DNA from: Mesonia sp.
GTDB taxonomy: Bacteria > Bacteroidota > Bacteroidia > Flavobacteriales > Flavobacteriaceae
Assembly (NCBI GenBank): GCA_012964435.1
Contig: DTTX01000057.1
Coordinates: 1-64,000, forward strand
Reading direction: 5' to 3'
DNA length: 64,000 bases
A program made the position numbers and the translations under genes. Position 1 is the stretch's first letter. Each line of letters opens with the position of its first letter. The notes under the pieces are model-generated. The model was not told the DNA's origin and did not search any database. It saw only the letters and a list, made by a program, of their open reading frames with translations. This document shows positions 1 through 9,589 of this stretch, one piece after another.

Positions 1-93
1 AGCAAACTTATTTTTAATGTAATCGATTTCATTTTCAAACAAATCGCTTTGCTTTTTATTGAATTCTGATAGTTGATCAGTATTTATTTTCAT
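1..93 (-). CDS. 5' end of a truncated gene, possibly L-rhamnose isomerase
   Basis: An open frame of 31 codons runs leftward from an ATG at 93 and is still open at the window edge. The protein begins MKINTDQLSEF and ends YIKNKFA at base 1. It lies downstream of the aldolase/dehydrogenase gene on the same strand, where rhamnose clusters often carry the isomerase that makes L-rhamnulose. No catalytic residue is in view, so the function is inferred from position alone. Another rhamnose-pathway gene, such as a kinase or transporter, is equally possible. That it is a gene is moderately likely, because the frame starts with a clear ATG and is uninterrupted. Confidence 0.4.
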   Translation of the reverse strand, partial: MKINTDQLSEFNKKQSDLFENEIDYIKNKFA

Positions 94-125
94 CTTTATT
101 ATTTTAAGATTTTAGATCGCTTTGC

Positions 126-399
126 TTTTAGAACTTAGAGTTTAGATTTTATCTGTTCATTTTATCTTGATACAAAACGAACCAAAAAATCAAGGCTTAC
201 GAACACTTATCTAAATTTATCGTTCGATGCCTAAATTTCAGGAACTCGCTATCGCTTAAACCAGCCTGCCGGCTGGTAGGCAGCCTGAAATTTTACGGCA
301 TTTTCACTTCAAATTTTACGATAAGCTTTCGATAGGCCATTTTAAATCTTTCGTGTTTCTTGAATCAATTACACTTTATCTATTCTCTAAGTTCTAAAA
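126..399. repeat. Nested imperfect inverted repeat in a gene-free stretch
   Basis: The gene-free stretch 94-449 is dominated by a nested dyad centred near 270. The outer arms, 126-140 and 385-399, are a perfect 15-bp inverted repeat. Inner arms near 227-242 and 283-301 pair with small gaps (ATGCCTAAATTTCAGG against CCTGAAATTTTACGGCAT). The centre, 261-276, is a GC-rich hairpin (CCAGCC/GGCTGG). From about 381 to 447 the DNA is a string of short TCTAA-like units. I see no reading frame or promoter here. It resembles a decayed non-coding mobile repeat. Confidence 0.5.
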
Positions 400-449
400 T
401 CTATTTTCTAACATCTAGACTCTAACATCTAATTACTCATATCTAAACT

Positions 450-2546
450 TTATCTCACAAAAGCATTCGCCATACCACCATCAACATTAATGGTGTTTCC
501 GGTGCTTTTGTCCAAAACGCCTACACAGGCGAATACGCCATTAGCGATATCTTCTGGTAAGATAATTTCGTTTAGTAAGTTTCTTTTGGCGTAATGCGCA
601 GGAAGATCTTCAACTTTAATTCCGTAAGCTTTTGCGCGACCTTCAGCCCATTCACCTTCCCAAATCTTACTTCCAACAATAACTCCGTCCGGATTTACGG
701 TATTCACACGAATATGATCGCCACCTAATTCCGCAGCTAATAAACGCGTCATATGTTGTTGCGCTGCTTTTGCGGTTCCGTAGCCAACATTATTAGGGCC
801 AGAAACGAGTCCATTTTTACTGGCAATATTCACAATATCACCACCTAGACCTTGCTTGCGCATAATTTCAACGCCTTTTTGCGCCATCAAAAACTGACCT
901 TTCACCAATACATTTTGAAGCAGTTCCCAATCCTTCAACGAAGTATCAGGTAAAGATTTTGAAATTGCCAATCCTGCCGAATGCACCACGATATCTACAC
1001 CGCCAAAGGCAAGATTCGCTTCTTTGTAAGCCTTTTCTATCGACTCTTCTTTGGTTACATCGCAAAATGCAATCGCAGCTTCATCACGTTTATAAGTCGC
1101 TAAAGCTTCCTCTAAATTCTCATGACTAATATCGGTTAGCACTACGTTAGCACCTTCAGCAACCAACTTATCGGCAATAGCTTTTCCAATTCCGCCCGCA
1201 GCACCGGTTACGATCGCTACTTTACGCGAAAGTGGTTTTTCCGCAGGCATACGTTGTAATTTTGCCTCTTCTAATAACCAATATTCGATATCAAAAGCCT
1301 CTTGTCTTGGTAAGGAAGTGTATTCAGTAATCGCTTCAGCACCACGCATTACGTTGATCGCATTTACATAAAATTCACTTGCTACACGAGTGGTTTGTTT
1401 GTTCTTTGCAAAACTGAACATCCCAACACCCGGATAAATAATGATCACCGGATTAGGATCTCGCATCGCCGGGCTATTATCGTGTTTATGATTTTCGTAA
1501 TACTGGCGATATTCTTCTCGATATTGCTCAAAAGAAGGCTCTAATTTTTTCAGCGTAGCTTCGGTATCGGTTACATCATCTGATGGATCTAAAGTTAAGA
1601 TAAGCGGCTGAATTTTAGTCCGTAAAAAATGATCGGGACAGGAAGTTCCCATTGGCGCCAAACGCTCCAGATCATTACTATTAATATATTGTAAAACGGT
1701 CTCACTATCGGTAAAATGACCGATCATTTGATTTTCTGAAGAAGCCAGTCCGCGTAGTAACGGCATTAACTCGGCTGCCTTTTCTTTACGCTCTTCCGCA
1801 GGTAAAGATTCAATTTTTTGTCCGCCAAAAACTTCTCCGTTTTCTTTGATTTTCTTTTCAATATAATCTGAAGCCATTTCGATCACTTCCAGACTATTTA
1901 CGTAGCAATCGTAAGAAGTATCGCCCCAGGTAAATAAACCGTGGCTACCCAGTACGATTCCGCGAATTCCGGGATTTTCTTCCAAACATTTTTCTAGCTG
2001 AAGCCCTAAATCGAAACCAGGACGTTGCCAAGGCACCCAACCCATTGTATCGCCCCAAATTTCTTTGGTAACCTGTTCGCTATCTTTTGCAGCCGCAACC
2101 GCGATAAGCGCATCTGGGTGCAGGTGGTCTATATGTTTAAAAGGTAATAATCCGTGAAGCGGCGTATCGATGGAAGGCGCTTTACTATCCAGATCGTAAA
2201 TACAGTGATTAAAAAGTCCTACCATTCGGTCTTCATCTTCTAAACCACCGTAAACATTTTTAAGGTTTCTAAGGCGTTCAGTATATAAACCGGCAATTCC
2301 TTTACGAGTCAATGTACCAATATCGCCGCCAGAACCTTTAACCCACATTACTTCTACATCTTGGTTAGTAAGTGGATCTTTTTCGATGGTTTTACAGCTG
2401 GTATTTCCACCGCCATAATTAGTGATTCTAAGATCGGCACCTAATATATTTGATCGGTATAAAAACAAAGCTACCTGATCGTCACCTAATTCGGCAGCTT
2501 TAGCTTCATCCCAGAGATAGTCTACGTACTGAAAAGTTTTTTCCAT
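450..2546 (-). CDS. Bifunctional rhamnulose-1-phosphate aldolase / short-chain dehydrogenase
   Basis: Cytoplasmic two-domain enzyme of L-rhamnose breakdown. The N-terminal class II aldolase domain (about residues 25-240) cleaves L-rhamnulose 1-phosphate to dihydroxyacetone phosphate and L-lactaldehyde. The C-terminal short-chain dehydrogenase (about 440-698) then oxidises or reduces the lactaldehyde. Visible marks are the zinc-ligand regions HLHPD (H141, H143) and GSHG (H202), the nucleotide motif TGAAGGIG (447-454), catalytic Ser576 and YGTAK (Y589, K593). The 698-residue length fits the full fusion family (TIGR02632 type). It is divergent from the GntR regulator gene, and its promoter carries the shared locus motif, so it is probably induced by the same signal as the SusC/SusD and GH31 genes. 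The family is clear; the exact product of the dehydrogenase half is not. Confidence 0.93.
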   Translation of the reverse strand: MEKTFQYVDYLWDEAKAAELGDDQVALFLYRSNILGADLRITNYGGGNTSCKTIEKDPLTNQDVEVMWVKGSGGDIGTLTRKGIAGLYTERLRNLKNVYGGLEDEDRMVGLFNHCIYDLDSKAPSIDTPLHGLLPFKHIDHLHPDALIAVAAAKDSEQVTKEIWGDTMGWVPWQRPGFDLGLQLEKCLEENPGIRGIVLGSHGLFTWGDTSYDCYVNSLEVIEMASDYIEKKIKENGEVFGGQKIESLPAEERKEKAAELMPLLRGLASSENQMIGHFTDSETVLQYINSNDLERLAPMGTSCPDHFLRTKIQPLILTLDPSDDVTDTEATLKKLEPSFEQYREEYRQYYENHKHDNSPAMRDPNPVIIIYPGVGMFSFAKNKQTTRVASEFYVNAINVMRGAEAITEYTSLPRQEAFDIEYWLLEEAKLQRMPAEKPLSRKVAIVTGAAGGIGKAIADKLVAEGANVVLTDISHENLEEALATYKRDEAAIAFCDVTKEESIEKAYKEANLAFGGVDIVVHSAGLAISKSLPDTSLKDWELLQNVLVKGQFLMAQKGVEIMRKQGLGGDIVNIASKNGLVSGPNNVGYGTAKAAQQHMTRLLAAELGGDHIRVNTVNPDGVIVGSKIWEGEWAEGRAKAYGIKVEDLPAHYAKRNLLNEIILPEDIANGVFACVGVLDKSTGNTINVDGGMANAFVR

Positions 2547-2576
2547 TTTAATTTTATTGTTTCAATTAAAGCTTTT

Positions 2577-2621
2577 CAAATGTAGTTTTTAAGAAAAAGG
2601 CTTCCATCCTGTAGTGTACTG
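2577..2621 (-). promoter_or_regulatory. Promoter with shared locus motif, for the aldolase/dehydrogenase gene
   Basis: On the coding (minus) strand the motif CAGTACACTACAGGAT (2621-2606) is followed after exactly 21 bp by TACATTTG (2584-2577), a perfect Bacteroidota -7 element. The start codon is 30 bp further on. The same motif, orientation and 21-bp spacing recur in three other promoters of this locus. No TTTG box is seen at -33; the motif sits there instead. The site also lies 113 bp upstream of the divergent GntR gene. Activator binding is inferred. Confidence 0.75.
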
Positions 2622-2734
2622 CTGTTAAGTTTTGAAATAATAAATTCAATATAGAAATTAATCATATTAATTATTTACTTTTACTGAAAATTCGGTACTA
2701 AATTTACTAATTTTCTAAATAAGCCCTTTTTAAA

Positions 2735-3781
2735 ATGTCCCAGATTCTCAATATCGAAATTAATAGTCAGTCTCGTATTCCTAAATACAAGCAAATTGTC
2801 GACTCTGTGATTAACGATATTTCTAAAGGAAATCTACAGGTTGGCGAAAAAATACCTTCGATTAACGAATTGAGTGAATACCTTTTACTCTCTAGAGACA
2901 CTGTAGAAAAAGCTTACAAACTTTTAAAAGAGAAAAAAATAATTGTTTCGGTTAAAGGCAAAGGTTATTACACCGCCAAAACCGATCTAATTTCTAAAGT
3001 AAATGTTTTTTTCTTGGTGAATAAACCAAGTACTTATAAAATGATGATTTACAATTCTTTTGTAAATACCATTGGAGTAAACGGGCACGTAAACTTATTT
3101 ATCTACCATTGTGATGAAATATTATTTAAACGATCACTAGAAAGAAACATTGGCGCTTACGATTATTATGTAATTATGCCTCATTTTCGTGATGAAAACT
3201 CTAATCACGTGAGTTATACCGATGAAGTTTTAAAGTTGATGGAGCATATCCCAAAAGATCAACTTATTTTATTAGATAACACCAAACCTCATATTAAAGG
3301 AGATTATGGTTCGATCTATCAAGATTTTCAAAAAGATATTTATAATGCTTTACAAGAGGGAATAGAAAAAATAAAAAAGTACGATAAAATCATCTTAGTC
3401 TATCCTCGTAAATCGGTAAACCCTTATCCTCGCCGAATTCTTCACGGTTTTAAACAATTTTGCATCGAGAATGATTTTGATTTTGAAATCTTAGATGAAA
3501 TTTATGATGATATGGAATTGCAAAGCAAAGATGTTTATGTCACCATACAAGAGCGAGATCTTGTGAATTTGGTTCGACAAGTACGTGCTAAAAATCTAGA
3601 CTTAGGAAAAGATATTGGTATTATCTCTTACAATGAAACTCCGCTTAAAGAACTTTTAGGCATCACCGTGATTAGTACCGATTTTAAAGCTATGGGAGAA
3701 TCTGCTGCTTATATGGTATTAAAAAATAAAAAAGAGAAAGTAAAAAACGTATTTAAGTACATTGAACGTAATTCACTTTAA
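2735..3781 (+). CDS. GntR-family regulator with sugar-binding (PBP1-like) C-terminal domain
   Basis: Transcription factor with an N-terminal GntR winged helix (about residues 10-80, including GEKIPSINELSEYLLLSRDT, where the recognition helix follows) and a C-terminal domain of about 250 residues resembling the LacI/periplasmic-binding effector fold (IGIISYNETP, then TDFKAMGESAAYMVL near the end). This layout is typical of Bacteroidota sugar-responsive GntR regulators. It is divergent from the rhamnose aldolase gene and precedes the esterase operon by 75 bp, so it is the best local candidate for reading the shared promoter motif, with rhamnose or a catabolic intermediate as effector. The family is sure; the effector and the target sites are inferred. 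It reads from an ATG with no clear Shine-Dalgarno sequence, as is usual in this phylum. Confidence 0.9.
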   Translation: MSQILNIEINSQSRIPKYKQIVDSVINDISKGNLQVGEKIPSINELSEYLLLSRDTVEKAYKLLKEKKIIVSVKGKGYYTAKTDLISKVNVFFLVNKPSTYKMMIYNSFVNTIGVNGHVNLFIYHCDEILFKRSLERNIGAYDYYVIMPHFRDENSNHVSYTDEVLKLMEHIPKDQLILLDNTKPHIKGDYGSIYQDFQKDIYNALQEGIEKIKKYDKIILVYPRKSVNPYPRRILHGFKQFCIENDFDFEILDEIYDDMELQSKDVYVTIQERDLVNLVRQVRAKNLDLGKDIGIISYNETPLKELLGITVISTDFKAMGESAAYMVLKNKKEKVKNVFKYIERNSL

Positions 3782-3788
3782 GTTCAAT

Positions 3789-3833
3789 CATCACAGTACA
3801 GGATACCTAAGCATTTAAAGCCTTCTATCTTTA
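3789..3833 (+). promoter_or_regulatory. Promoter with shared locus motif, for the esterase/GH2 operon
   Basis: The motif CATCACAGTACAGGAT (3789-3804) is followed after exactly 21 bp by TATCTTTA (3826-3833), a near-consensus -7 element. The esterase ATG lies 24 bp downstream at 3857. It is the most divergent of the four motif copies (differences at its 5' end), but spacing and orientation are identical. It implies that the esterase operon has its own regulated promoter and does not depend on read-through from the GntR gene. Confidence 0.72.
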
Positions 3834-3856
3834 ATGCTGAATATTAAAATTCAGTT

Positions 3857-5389
3857 ATGAGATTACAGCAGAAGCACAGCTTCTTACTAGCTATAGGTTT
3901 ACTATTTCTCCAATTATCGGTTCAAGCACAACTAAAACTTCCCGCTTTGGTGGGTGATCATATGGTTTTGCAACAAGATACCGAGGTTAAGCTTTGGGGT
4001 TGGGCTTCTCCTTCTGAAGAAATCACCATTACCACCGATTGGCTACCAAAACCTATCACCATTTTTTCTGATGGATATGGAAATTGGAAAACCACGATTA
4101 AAACGCTAAAAGCCGATCACCAAAAACATCAAATCACTTTAGAAGGTAATAACAAAATAGAACTAAAAGACATTTTATTTGGTGAAGTTTGGTTATGCTC
4201 CGGACAATCGAACATGTTTTTTCCGGTAGGCAAACAAGAAAACACTTGGAAAACTGGCGTAATCAATTATCAGGAAGAAATAAAAAATGCTACGGAAAAT
4301 GAAATTCGTTTATTTACGGTGGGATTAGCAGCTTCTCAAACTCCAGAAAATGATGTTAAAGGTTATTGGCAAGTAACTTCACCAGAAAATGTTTACAATT
4401 TTTCTGGGATAGCGTATTTCTTCGGAAAAAATCTTTATAAAAATCTAAATGTCCCTATCGGACTTATTTCTTCATCTTGGGGAGGCACGCGCGCTGAAGC
4501 TTGGACTTCTCAAGAAGTTTTAGAAAACAACCCTGATTACCTTCCTATTTTAGAACGCTTTACCGAAAAACAAATTTCTTATTACAACAAATTACAACAC
4601 TATTATCAAGAGAAGAAAAAAAGTCAAGGAGATTCTACAAAATTAACTTTAGAGAAACCAAAATACGGCGAATTAAATAAAGATCCATACGTATTGTACA
4701 ATGCGATGTTACATCCATTAATTAATTATACCATCAAAGGAGTTACTTGGTACCAAGGCGAAAGTAATGCTCAACGCGCCTATCAATACCGAACATTATT
4801 TCCCGATATGATCCAGAATTGGCGAGAAGATTGGCAACAAGAAAATCTCCCTTTTTATTTTGTACAAATTGCTCCACATCACAGTCAAAATCCTGAAATT
4901 CGTGAAGCTCAACTTATGGCTTACCGTTTGGTAGATCATACCGGAATGGTGGTAACTACCGATATCGGGAATCCTAAAAATATTCATCCTGAAAATAAAC
5001 AAGAAGTAGGCCGCCGTTTAGCACTTTGGGCGCGTTCAAAAACCTATGGAGAAAAAAACATTGAATATTCAGGACCACTTTATAGAGACTTTAAAGTGAA
5101 AAGAAACAAGATTCAGATCTATCTTGATTTTGCTGAAAACGGATTGCAGAAAAAGGGAAAACAACTCACCCATTTTGAAATTGCCGGTGAAGATCAAAAA
5201 TTCTATCCTGCCCAAGCGAAAATAAAAGGGAATACGGTAATTGTTTCTTCTGCTGAAGTTAAAAAGCCGGTAGCAGTTCGCTTTGGTTGGAGTAAATCTC
5301 CTGAACCCAATTTATTCAATACTTCCGGATTACCTGCTTCGCCATTTCGCACCGATGATTGGCCGGGAGAAACCTATGAAAAGTTTTAA
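3857..5389 (+). CDS. Secreted sialate-O-acetylesterase-like (SASA) carbohydrate esterase
   Basis: Exported SGNH-type esterase that should remove O-acetyl groups from a glycan, here probably the acetylated polymer handled by this locus rather than sialic acid. A signal peptide (about 1-24, ending VQAQ) is followed by the SASA fold: GQSN at 116-119 with the nucleophile Ser118, SSSWGGTRAEAW at 205-216, WYQGESNA at 298-305, and Asp369/His377 in TTDIGNPKNIHPE. All blocks look intact, and 510 residues is within the family range. It is the first gene of an operon with the CE12 esterase (3 bp apart) and the GH2 enzyme, driven by the motif-bearing promoter just upstream. The family is confident; the substrate is inferred from neighbours. 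Confidence 0.88.
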   Translation: MRLQQKHSFLLAIGLLFLQLSVQAQLKLPALVGDHMVLQQDTEVKLWGWASPSEEITITTDWLPKPITIFSDGYGNWKTTIKTLKADHQKHQITLEGNNKIELKDILFGEVWLCSGQSNMFFPVGKQENTWKTGVINYQEEIKNATENEIRLFTVGLAASQTPENDVKGYWQVTSPENVYNFSGIAYFFGKNLYKNLNVPIGLISSSWGGTRAEAWTSQEVLENNPDYLPILERFTEKQISYYNKLQHYYQEKKKSQGDSTKLTLEKPKYGELNKDPYVLYNAMLHPLINYTIKGVTWYQGESNAQRAYQYRTLFPDMIQNWREDWQQENLPFYFVQIAPHHSQNPEIREAQLMAYRLVDHTGMVVTTDIGNPKNIHPENKQEVGRRLALWARSKTYGEKNIEYSGPLYRDFKVKRNKIQIYLDFAENGLQKKGKQLTHFEIAGEDQKFYPAQAKIKGNTVIVSSAEVKKPVAVRFGWSKSPEPNLFNTSGLPASPFRTDDWPGETYEKF

Positions 5390-5392
5390 AAG

Positions 5393-6664
5393 ATGAAAAA
5401 AATTCTTTTTATCACCTTATATTTCTGCTTTGGTTTGGGCGTATTTGCTCAACATTCACAGATCTATGAATTCGGAAAAAGTAAAAACATTTCAACTTCA
5501 ATAGAGTTTTCTGAAGATATTGGCTATGGTTTCGATTTTAATTCGGAATCTCAGGTAAAGTTCGAAAAACAAGGTTTTGTTGCCGATACCTCGGTTTATT
5601 TTTCAGTAAAAGTTCCGGAAGGAAATTATAAAATAGACGTGGTTTTGGGTGGCGAAAATGCTTCTGAAACAACCATAAAAGCCGAATCTCGAAGATTGAT
5701 GCTGGCGCAGGAAAAAGTCGATGCGCATCAGACCAAAACATTCAGTTTTAATGTGCATTTACATCATCAGGAAATCGCTAATACTTCAGAAAAAGTCAAT
5801 TTAAAACCACGAGAATTAAATGTTTTAGATTGGGATAAAAAATTAACATTAGAATTTCTTGGAAACCTGGCGGTTCAGCAAATAACAATTACTCCTGCAG
5901 ACCATTTAACGACAATATTTTTGGCGGGAGATTCTACGGTGACCAATCAGGATTTAGAGCCCTGGGCTTCCTGGGGACAATTTTTACCGCTGTATGTCAA
6001 TCAAGATGCAGTAGTTGCTAATTATGCGGCTTCCGGAGCTTCTCTATCATCGTTTAAAGCTCGAAAGCGATTTGAAAAAATCTTGTCTTTGCTAAAAAAA
6101 AATGATTATCTAATTATCGAATTTGGGCATAACGACGAGAAAATTAAAGGTGAAGGCAATGGCGCATACGGTTTGTACACTAAGCTTTTAACCGAATTTA
6201 TCGAAGCTGCCCGAGCCAAAGGATGTATTCCTATTTTGGCGACTCCAACGCAACGAAGAGCCTTTAAAGATGGAAAACTACAGCCTACTCACGGTGATTT
6301 TCCGGATGCAATGCGAAAGGTTGCTGAAGAAATGAAAGTTCCGCTAATCGATATTACCAAGGCGACCACCAAAATGTACGAAACTTGGGGAGATGAAATT
6401 TCCAGAAAAGCTTTTGTGCAATATCCCGCAAATACTTTCCCGGGACAAACCGAAAAATTAGAAGATAACACGCATATCAGCAATTTTGGAGCTAATGAGA
6501 TTTGCCTCGCATTTATGCAGGAAATTAAAGAGAAAAATGTGTCGCTTCAAGACTGTTTTAAAACCAATTTACCAGAATACGATCCTAAAAAACCTAATCA
6601 ACTTTCTAGCTGGACGGTTCCTAGAAGTCCGCGTTTTGAAAGCATAAAACCTTACGGAAATTAA
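5393..6664 (+). CDS. Secreted rhamnogalacturonan acetylesterase-like protein (CE12, SGNH fold)
   Basis: Predicted to deacetylate galacturonic acid residues of rhamnogalacturonan outside the cytoplasm. It has a signal peptide (1-20, ending FAQ), an N-terminal beta-rich region (about 21-165) that may be a carbohydrate-binding module, and a C-terminal SGNH hydrolase domain with GDSTV (179-183), GHND (245-248) and Asp358/His361 in EDNTH. The catalytic residues are complete. It starts 3 bp after the SASA esterase stop and ends 6 bp before the GH2 gene, so the three are surely co-transcribed. Two distinct esterases plus the double CE12 lipoprotein at 9805-11319 mean four esterase domains in this locus, which suggests a heavily acetylated substrate. 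Confidence 0.88.
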   Translation: MKKILFITLYFCFGLGVFAQHSQIYEFGKSKNISTSIEFSEDIGYGFDFNSESQVKFEKQGFVADTSVYFSVKVPEGNYKIDVVLGGENASETTIKAESRRLMLAQEKVDAHQTKTFSFNVHLHHQEIANTSEKVNLKPRELNVLDWDKKLTLEFLGNLAVQQITITPADHLTTIFLAGDSTVTNQDLEPWASWGQFLPLYVNQDAVVANYAASGASLSSFKARKRFEKILSLLKKNDYLIIEFGHNDEKIKGEGNGAYGLYTKLLTEFIEAARAKGCIPILATPTQRRAFKDGKLQPTHGDFPDAMRKVAEEMKVPLIDITKATTKMYETWGDEISRKAFVQYPANTFPGQTEKLEDNTHISNFGANEICLAFMQEIKEKNVSLQDCFKTNLPEYDPKKPNQLSSWTVPRSPRFESIKPYGN

Positions 6665-6670
6665 ACAACA

Positions 6671-9526
6671 ATGATCAAACTAAAACTTACTTTCTTTCTC
6701 TGCTGTTCTTCGTTTCTTCTGAAGATAAACGCTCAGGAAACTGAAAAAATAATGCTTTCAGGTCCCGATTTTGAGCATCAAAAAGAATGGGATTTTAAAG
6801 TGACCGACGGACAAAATTCAGGCGAATGGACTAAAATCGGAGTGCCGTCGCAATGGGAAACCGAAGGTTTTGGAACTTACACCTATGGGCGTTGGTACAA
6901 AGAATTGAATCAGGAAGAACCCAGCAAAGAAGAAGGTTTTTATAAATATGAATTTGAAGTTCCGCAGGAATATGAAGATCAACAAGTGATCATCAATTTT
7001 GGTGGTGCGATGACTGATACTGAAGTAAAAATCAACGGAAAACTGGCCGGCGAAAAACATCAGGGTGGTTTTTATGAATTCAGCTACGATATTTCAGATT
7101 TGATCAATGAGGACGAAAAAAATCTACTGGAAGTTCACGTTTGGAAACATTCAGAAAATCATAATGTAAATAGAGCGGAGCGTTATGCCGATTGGTGGTT
7201 GTTTGGCGGAATTTATCGCCCGGTTTGGCTAAGTATTTTACCAAAAACTAATATCAAACACGTAGCCATTGATGCAAAAGCAGACGGAAATTTGACGGCC
7301 GATTTAGAATTTGAAAATCTTACTAAAAATACAGAAATTGAAATTTCACTAATGGCAGATGGCGCTTCGTCTTCAAGCTTCAAAAAAATCACAAAAGAGC
7401 TCGATAAAAAAGCTGAAAAACAACGAATTTCAGTTCAGTTTGAAAATATTAATCCGTGGAATCCGGAAGAACCTAATTTGTATTGGGTACAATTCGATTT
7501 AAAGAAAAACGGAGAAGTTTTACATTCTATCAAAAAACGTATTGGATTCAGAACTTTAGAATTCAAAAAACGTGATGGTATTTACGTGAACGGCACCAAA
7601 ATAAAAATGAAAGGGATTAACCGCCATACTTTTTGGCCAGAATCTGGGCGAAGCACCAGCAAGCGCATCAGCTTGATGGATGTAAACCTCATCAAAGATA
7701 TGAATATGAATGCGGTACGTTTTCATTATCCGCCCGAAACACATTTTCTAGAAGTTTGTGATTCGTTAGGACTTTTTGTTTTAGATGAATTAGCTGGATG
7801 GCAGAATGGATATGACACCGAAACCGGACAAAAACTAGTGAAAGAAATGGTTGAGCGCGATGTGAATCATCCTTCAGTAATTATCTGGGATCAAGGAAAT
7901 GAAGGCGGCTGGAATTATGAATTGGATGACGATTTCGCAAAATACGATCCGCAAAACAGAATTGTAATTCATCCTTGGGCAGATTTCAACGGTTGGGATG
8001 CGCACCACTACCCTACTTTTCAAACGGGAGTGCACCGCTTTGGAAAAGGTGAAAATGTATTTTTTCCAACGGAAACCATGCACGGAACGTACGATAACGG
8101 AATCGGTTCCGGATTACGTGATTTTTGGGAACATTACAGTGAAAGTCCACTTTTTGCCGGTTTCTTTCTTTGGGTTTTTAGTGACGAAGCTGTCTTAAGA
8201 ACCGATTGGACAGGAGAACAAAAATATGATTCTAAAGGAAATTTAGCGCCCGACGGAGCTTTAGGACCTCACCGTGAAAAAGAAGGTAGTTTCTACGCTG
8301 TGAAAGAGGTTTGGGCGCCAATGCAGTTTCAACCTTTGCAAATTACACAGACTTTTAATGGTGAGTTCTTAGTTGAAAACACCTACTTATTCACCAATTT
8401 AAATGAGTGCAACATCACTTATAAAGTACAACAGGCGCCTAAGAATTTCTTGTATGTAAATGCTGAAGTACAAAACATTTATAAAGGAGATTTTGAAGTT
8501 TCAGACATTCAACCAGGTGAAACGCGTAAGTTGAAAATGCCTGTAAAAGACAATTTCTTTGAAGGTGATTGGGTTGAAATTACCGCTAACGACAAGCACG
8601 GAAGAGAAATTTATACCTGGACGTGGAAAATTCACCACGCAGATGAGTTTGCTGCAAAATTCATTCAAAAAAATAATGGAGAAAAAGCTAGCGCCACAGA
8701 CAATGGAACTTCAGTTGTTTTAAATGGCGAAAACGTAAGTGTAACGCTCGATAAAAAGACAGGTGAAATTACTAAAATCACCAACGCCAAAGGTGAAATG
8801 CCATTTGTAAACGGTCCTCGCCCCATTGGGATGCAAGCCGAAGTAGATAAAATTGAAATCAAAAACAACAAAGAAAATGCGGTAGCTACCGTTTTTTACA
8901 ATGGTGGAATCGATCATATCAAATGGACCATCACCAACGACGGAAGAATACATATGGAAGCGATTATGCTGAAAAACGCCGGCCGCAACAGTGGTTTTGA
9001 TGGTGCATTTTTCCAGGGAGAAATTAGCAAATTCGGACTTACTTTTGACTTCCCGGAAGAGATTGTTGAAGGTTTCAAATGGTTTGGAAAAGGTCCGTAC
9101 CGCGTTTGGAAAAACCGTTTGGACGGAGTAGAATACAACGTTTGGGACAAAGATTACAACAACACCATTACAGGTAAAAGTTTTGAAAATCTCATCTATC
9201 CAGAATTTAAAGGATACCACGCGAATTTCATTGCTGGAAAACTAGAAGCAAAAGACAAAACTTTTAGAATTTTCAGTGAATCAGATCAGTTATTCTTGCG
9301 CTTATTTACGCCAGACGAACCTAAAAATGTAGTCTCTAAAGCAAAAGCATATCCTAGTTTCCCTGAAGGAAATATTTCATTTATGTACGAAATTCCGGGA
9401 ATGCACGCTTTCAAACCGCTTTCACAACAAGGACCAAGCAGTCAGCCTACCAACATCCGAATCAAAAGTGGTGATGATGGTATTGCTATGAAATTATGGT
9501 TTGACTTTAGAGATTTTGAAGAGTAG
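6671..9526 (+). CDS. Glycoside hydrolase family 2 protein (beta-galactosidase type)
   Basis: Exported glycosidase of 951 residues with a signal peptide (about 1-21), a GH2 sugar-binding jelly-roll domain (about 50-200; YADWWLFGGIYRPVW is typical), an Ig-like domain, the TIM barrel (about 300-560) and beta-sandwich C-terminal domains. The acid/base is probably Glu411 in WDQGNEGGWN. Glu468 in FFPTETM is the best nucleophile candidate. GH2 covers beta-galactosidases, beta-glucuronidases and others, and I cannot fix the specificity. In a rhamnogalacturonan-type locus, removal of beta-linked galactose or uronic acid side groups is plausible. It is the last gene of the three-gene operon; the 278 bp after it hold repeats. 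Confidence 0.88.
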   Translation: MIKLKLTFFLCCSSFLLKINAQETEKIMLSGPDFEHQKEWDFKVTDGQNSGEWTKIGVPSQWETEGFGTYTYGRWYKELNQEEPSKEEGFYKYEFEVPQEYEDQQVIINFGGAMTDTEVKINGKLAGEKHQGGFYEFSYDISDLINEDEKNLLEVHVWKHSENHNVNRAERYADWWLFGGIYRPVWLSILPKTNIKHVAIDAKADGNLTADLEFENLTKNTEIEISLMADGASSSSFKKITKELDKKAEKQRISVQFENINPWNPEEPNLYWVQFDLKKNGEVLHSIKKRIGFRTLEFKKRDGIYVNGTKIKMKGINRHTFWPESGRSTSKRISLMDVNLIKDMNMNAVRFHYPPETHFLEVCDSLGLFVLDELAGWQNGYDTETGQKLVKEMVERDVNHPSVIIWDQGNEGGWNYELDDDFAKYDPQNRIVIHPWADFNGWDAHHYPTFQTGVHRFGKGENVFFPTETMHGTYDNGIGSGLRDFWEHYSESPLFAGFFLWVFSDEAVLRTDWTGEQKYDSKGNLAPDGALGPHREKEGSFYAVKEVWAPMQFQPLQITQTFNGEFLVENTYLFTNLNECNITYKVQQAPKNFLYVNAEVQNIYKGDFEVSDIQPGETRKLKMPVKDNFFEGDWVEITANDKHGREIYTWTWKIHHADEFAAKFIQKNNGEKASATDNGTSVVLNGENVSVTLDKKTGEITKITNAKGEMPFVNGPRPIGMQAEVDKIEIKNNKENAVATVFYNGGIDHIKWTITNDGRIHMEAIMLKNAGRNSGFDGAFFQGEISKFGLTFDFPEEIVEGFKWFGKGPYRVWKNRLDGVEYNVWDKDYNNTITGKSFENLIYPEFKGYHANFIAGKLEAKDKTFRIFSESDQLFLRLFTPDEPKNVVSKAKAYPSFPEGNISFMYEIPGMHAFKPLSQQGPSSQPTNIRIKSGDDGIAMKLWFDFRDFEE

Positions 9527-9558
9527 ATTTTAGTAGTGAGAAATTAAGAAACAAAATC

Positions 9559-9589
9559 GTCATCCTGGACTTGATCCGGGATCTCATCC
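9559..9589. repeat. Short intergenic repeat with internal dyad (GTCATCCTGG...GGGATCTCAT type)
   Basis: A 31-bp segment starting GTCATCCTGGACTTGATC and ending ATCTCATCC is a weak hairpin (ATCCTGGA/TCCGGGAT). This unit is a familiar intergenic repeat in flavobacteria. Related, more decayed forms lie near 11440 and 13439-13470. It is probably non-coding. Confidence 0.45.

Noticed and set aside
8720-9220. 166-codon open frame on the minus strand inside the GH2 gene
   Set aside because: It is antisense to a clear GH2 coding region, has no recognisable domain and runs on the low-complexity codon pattern of the other strand.
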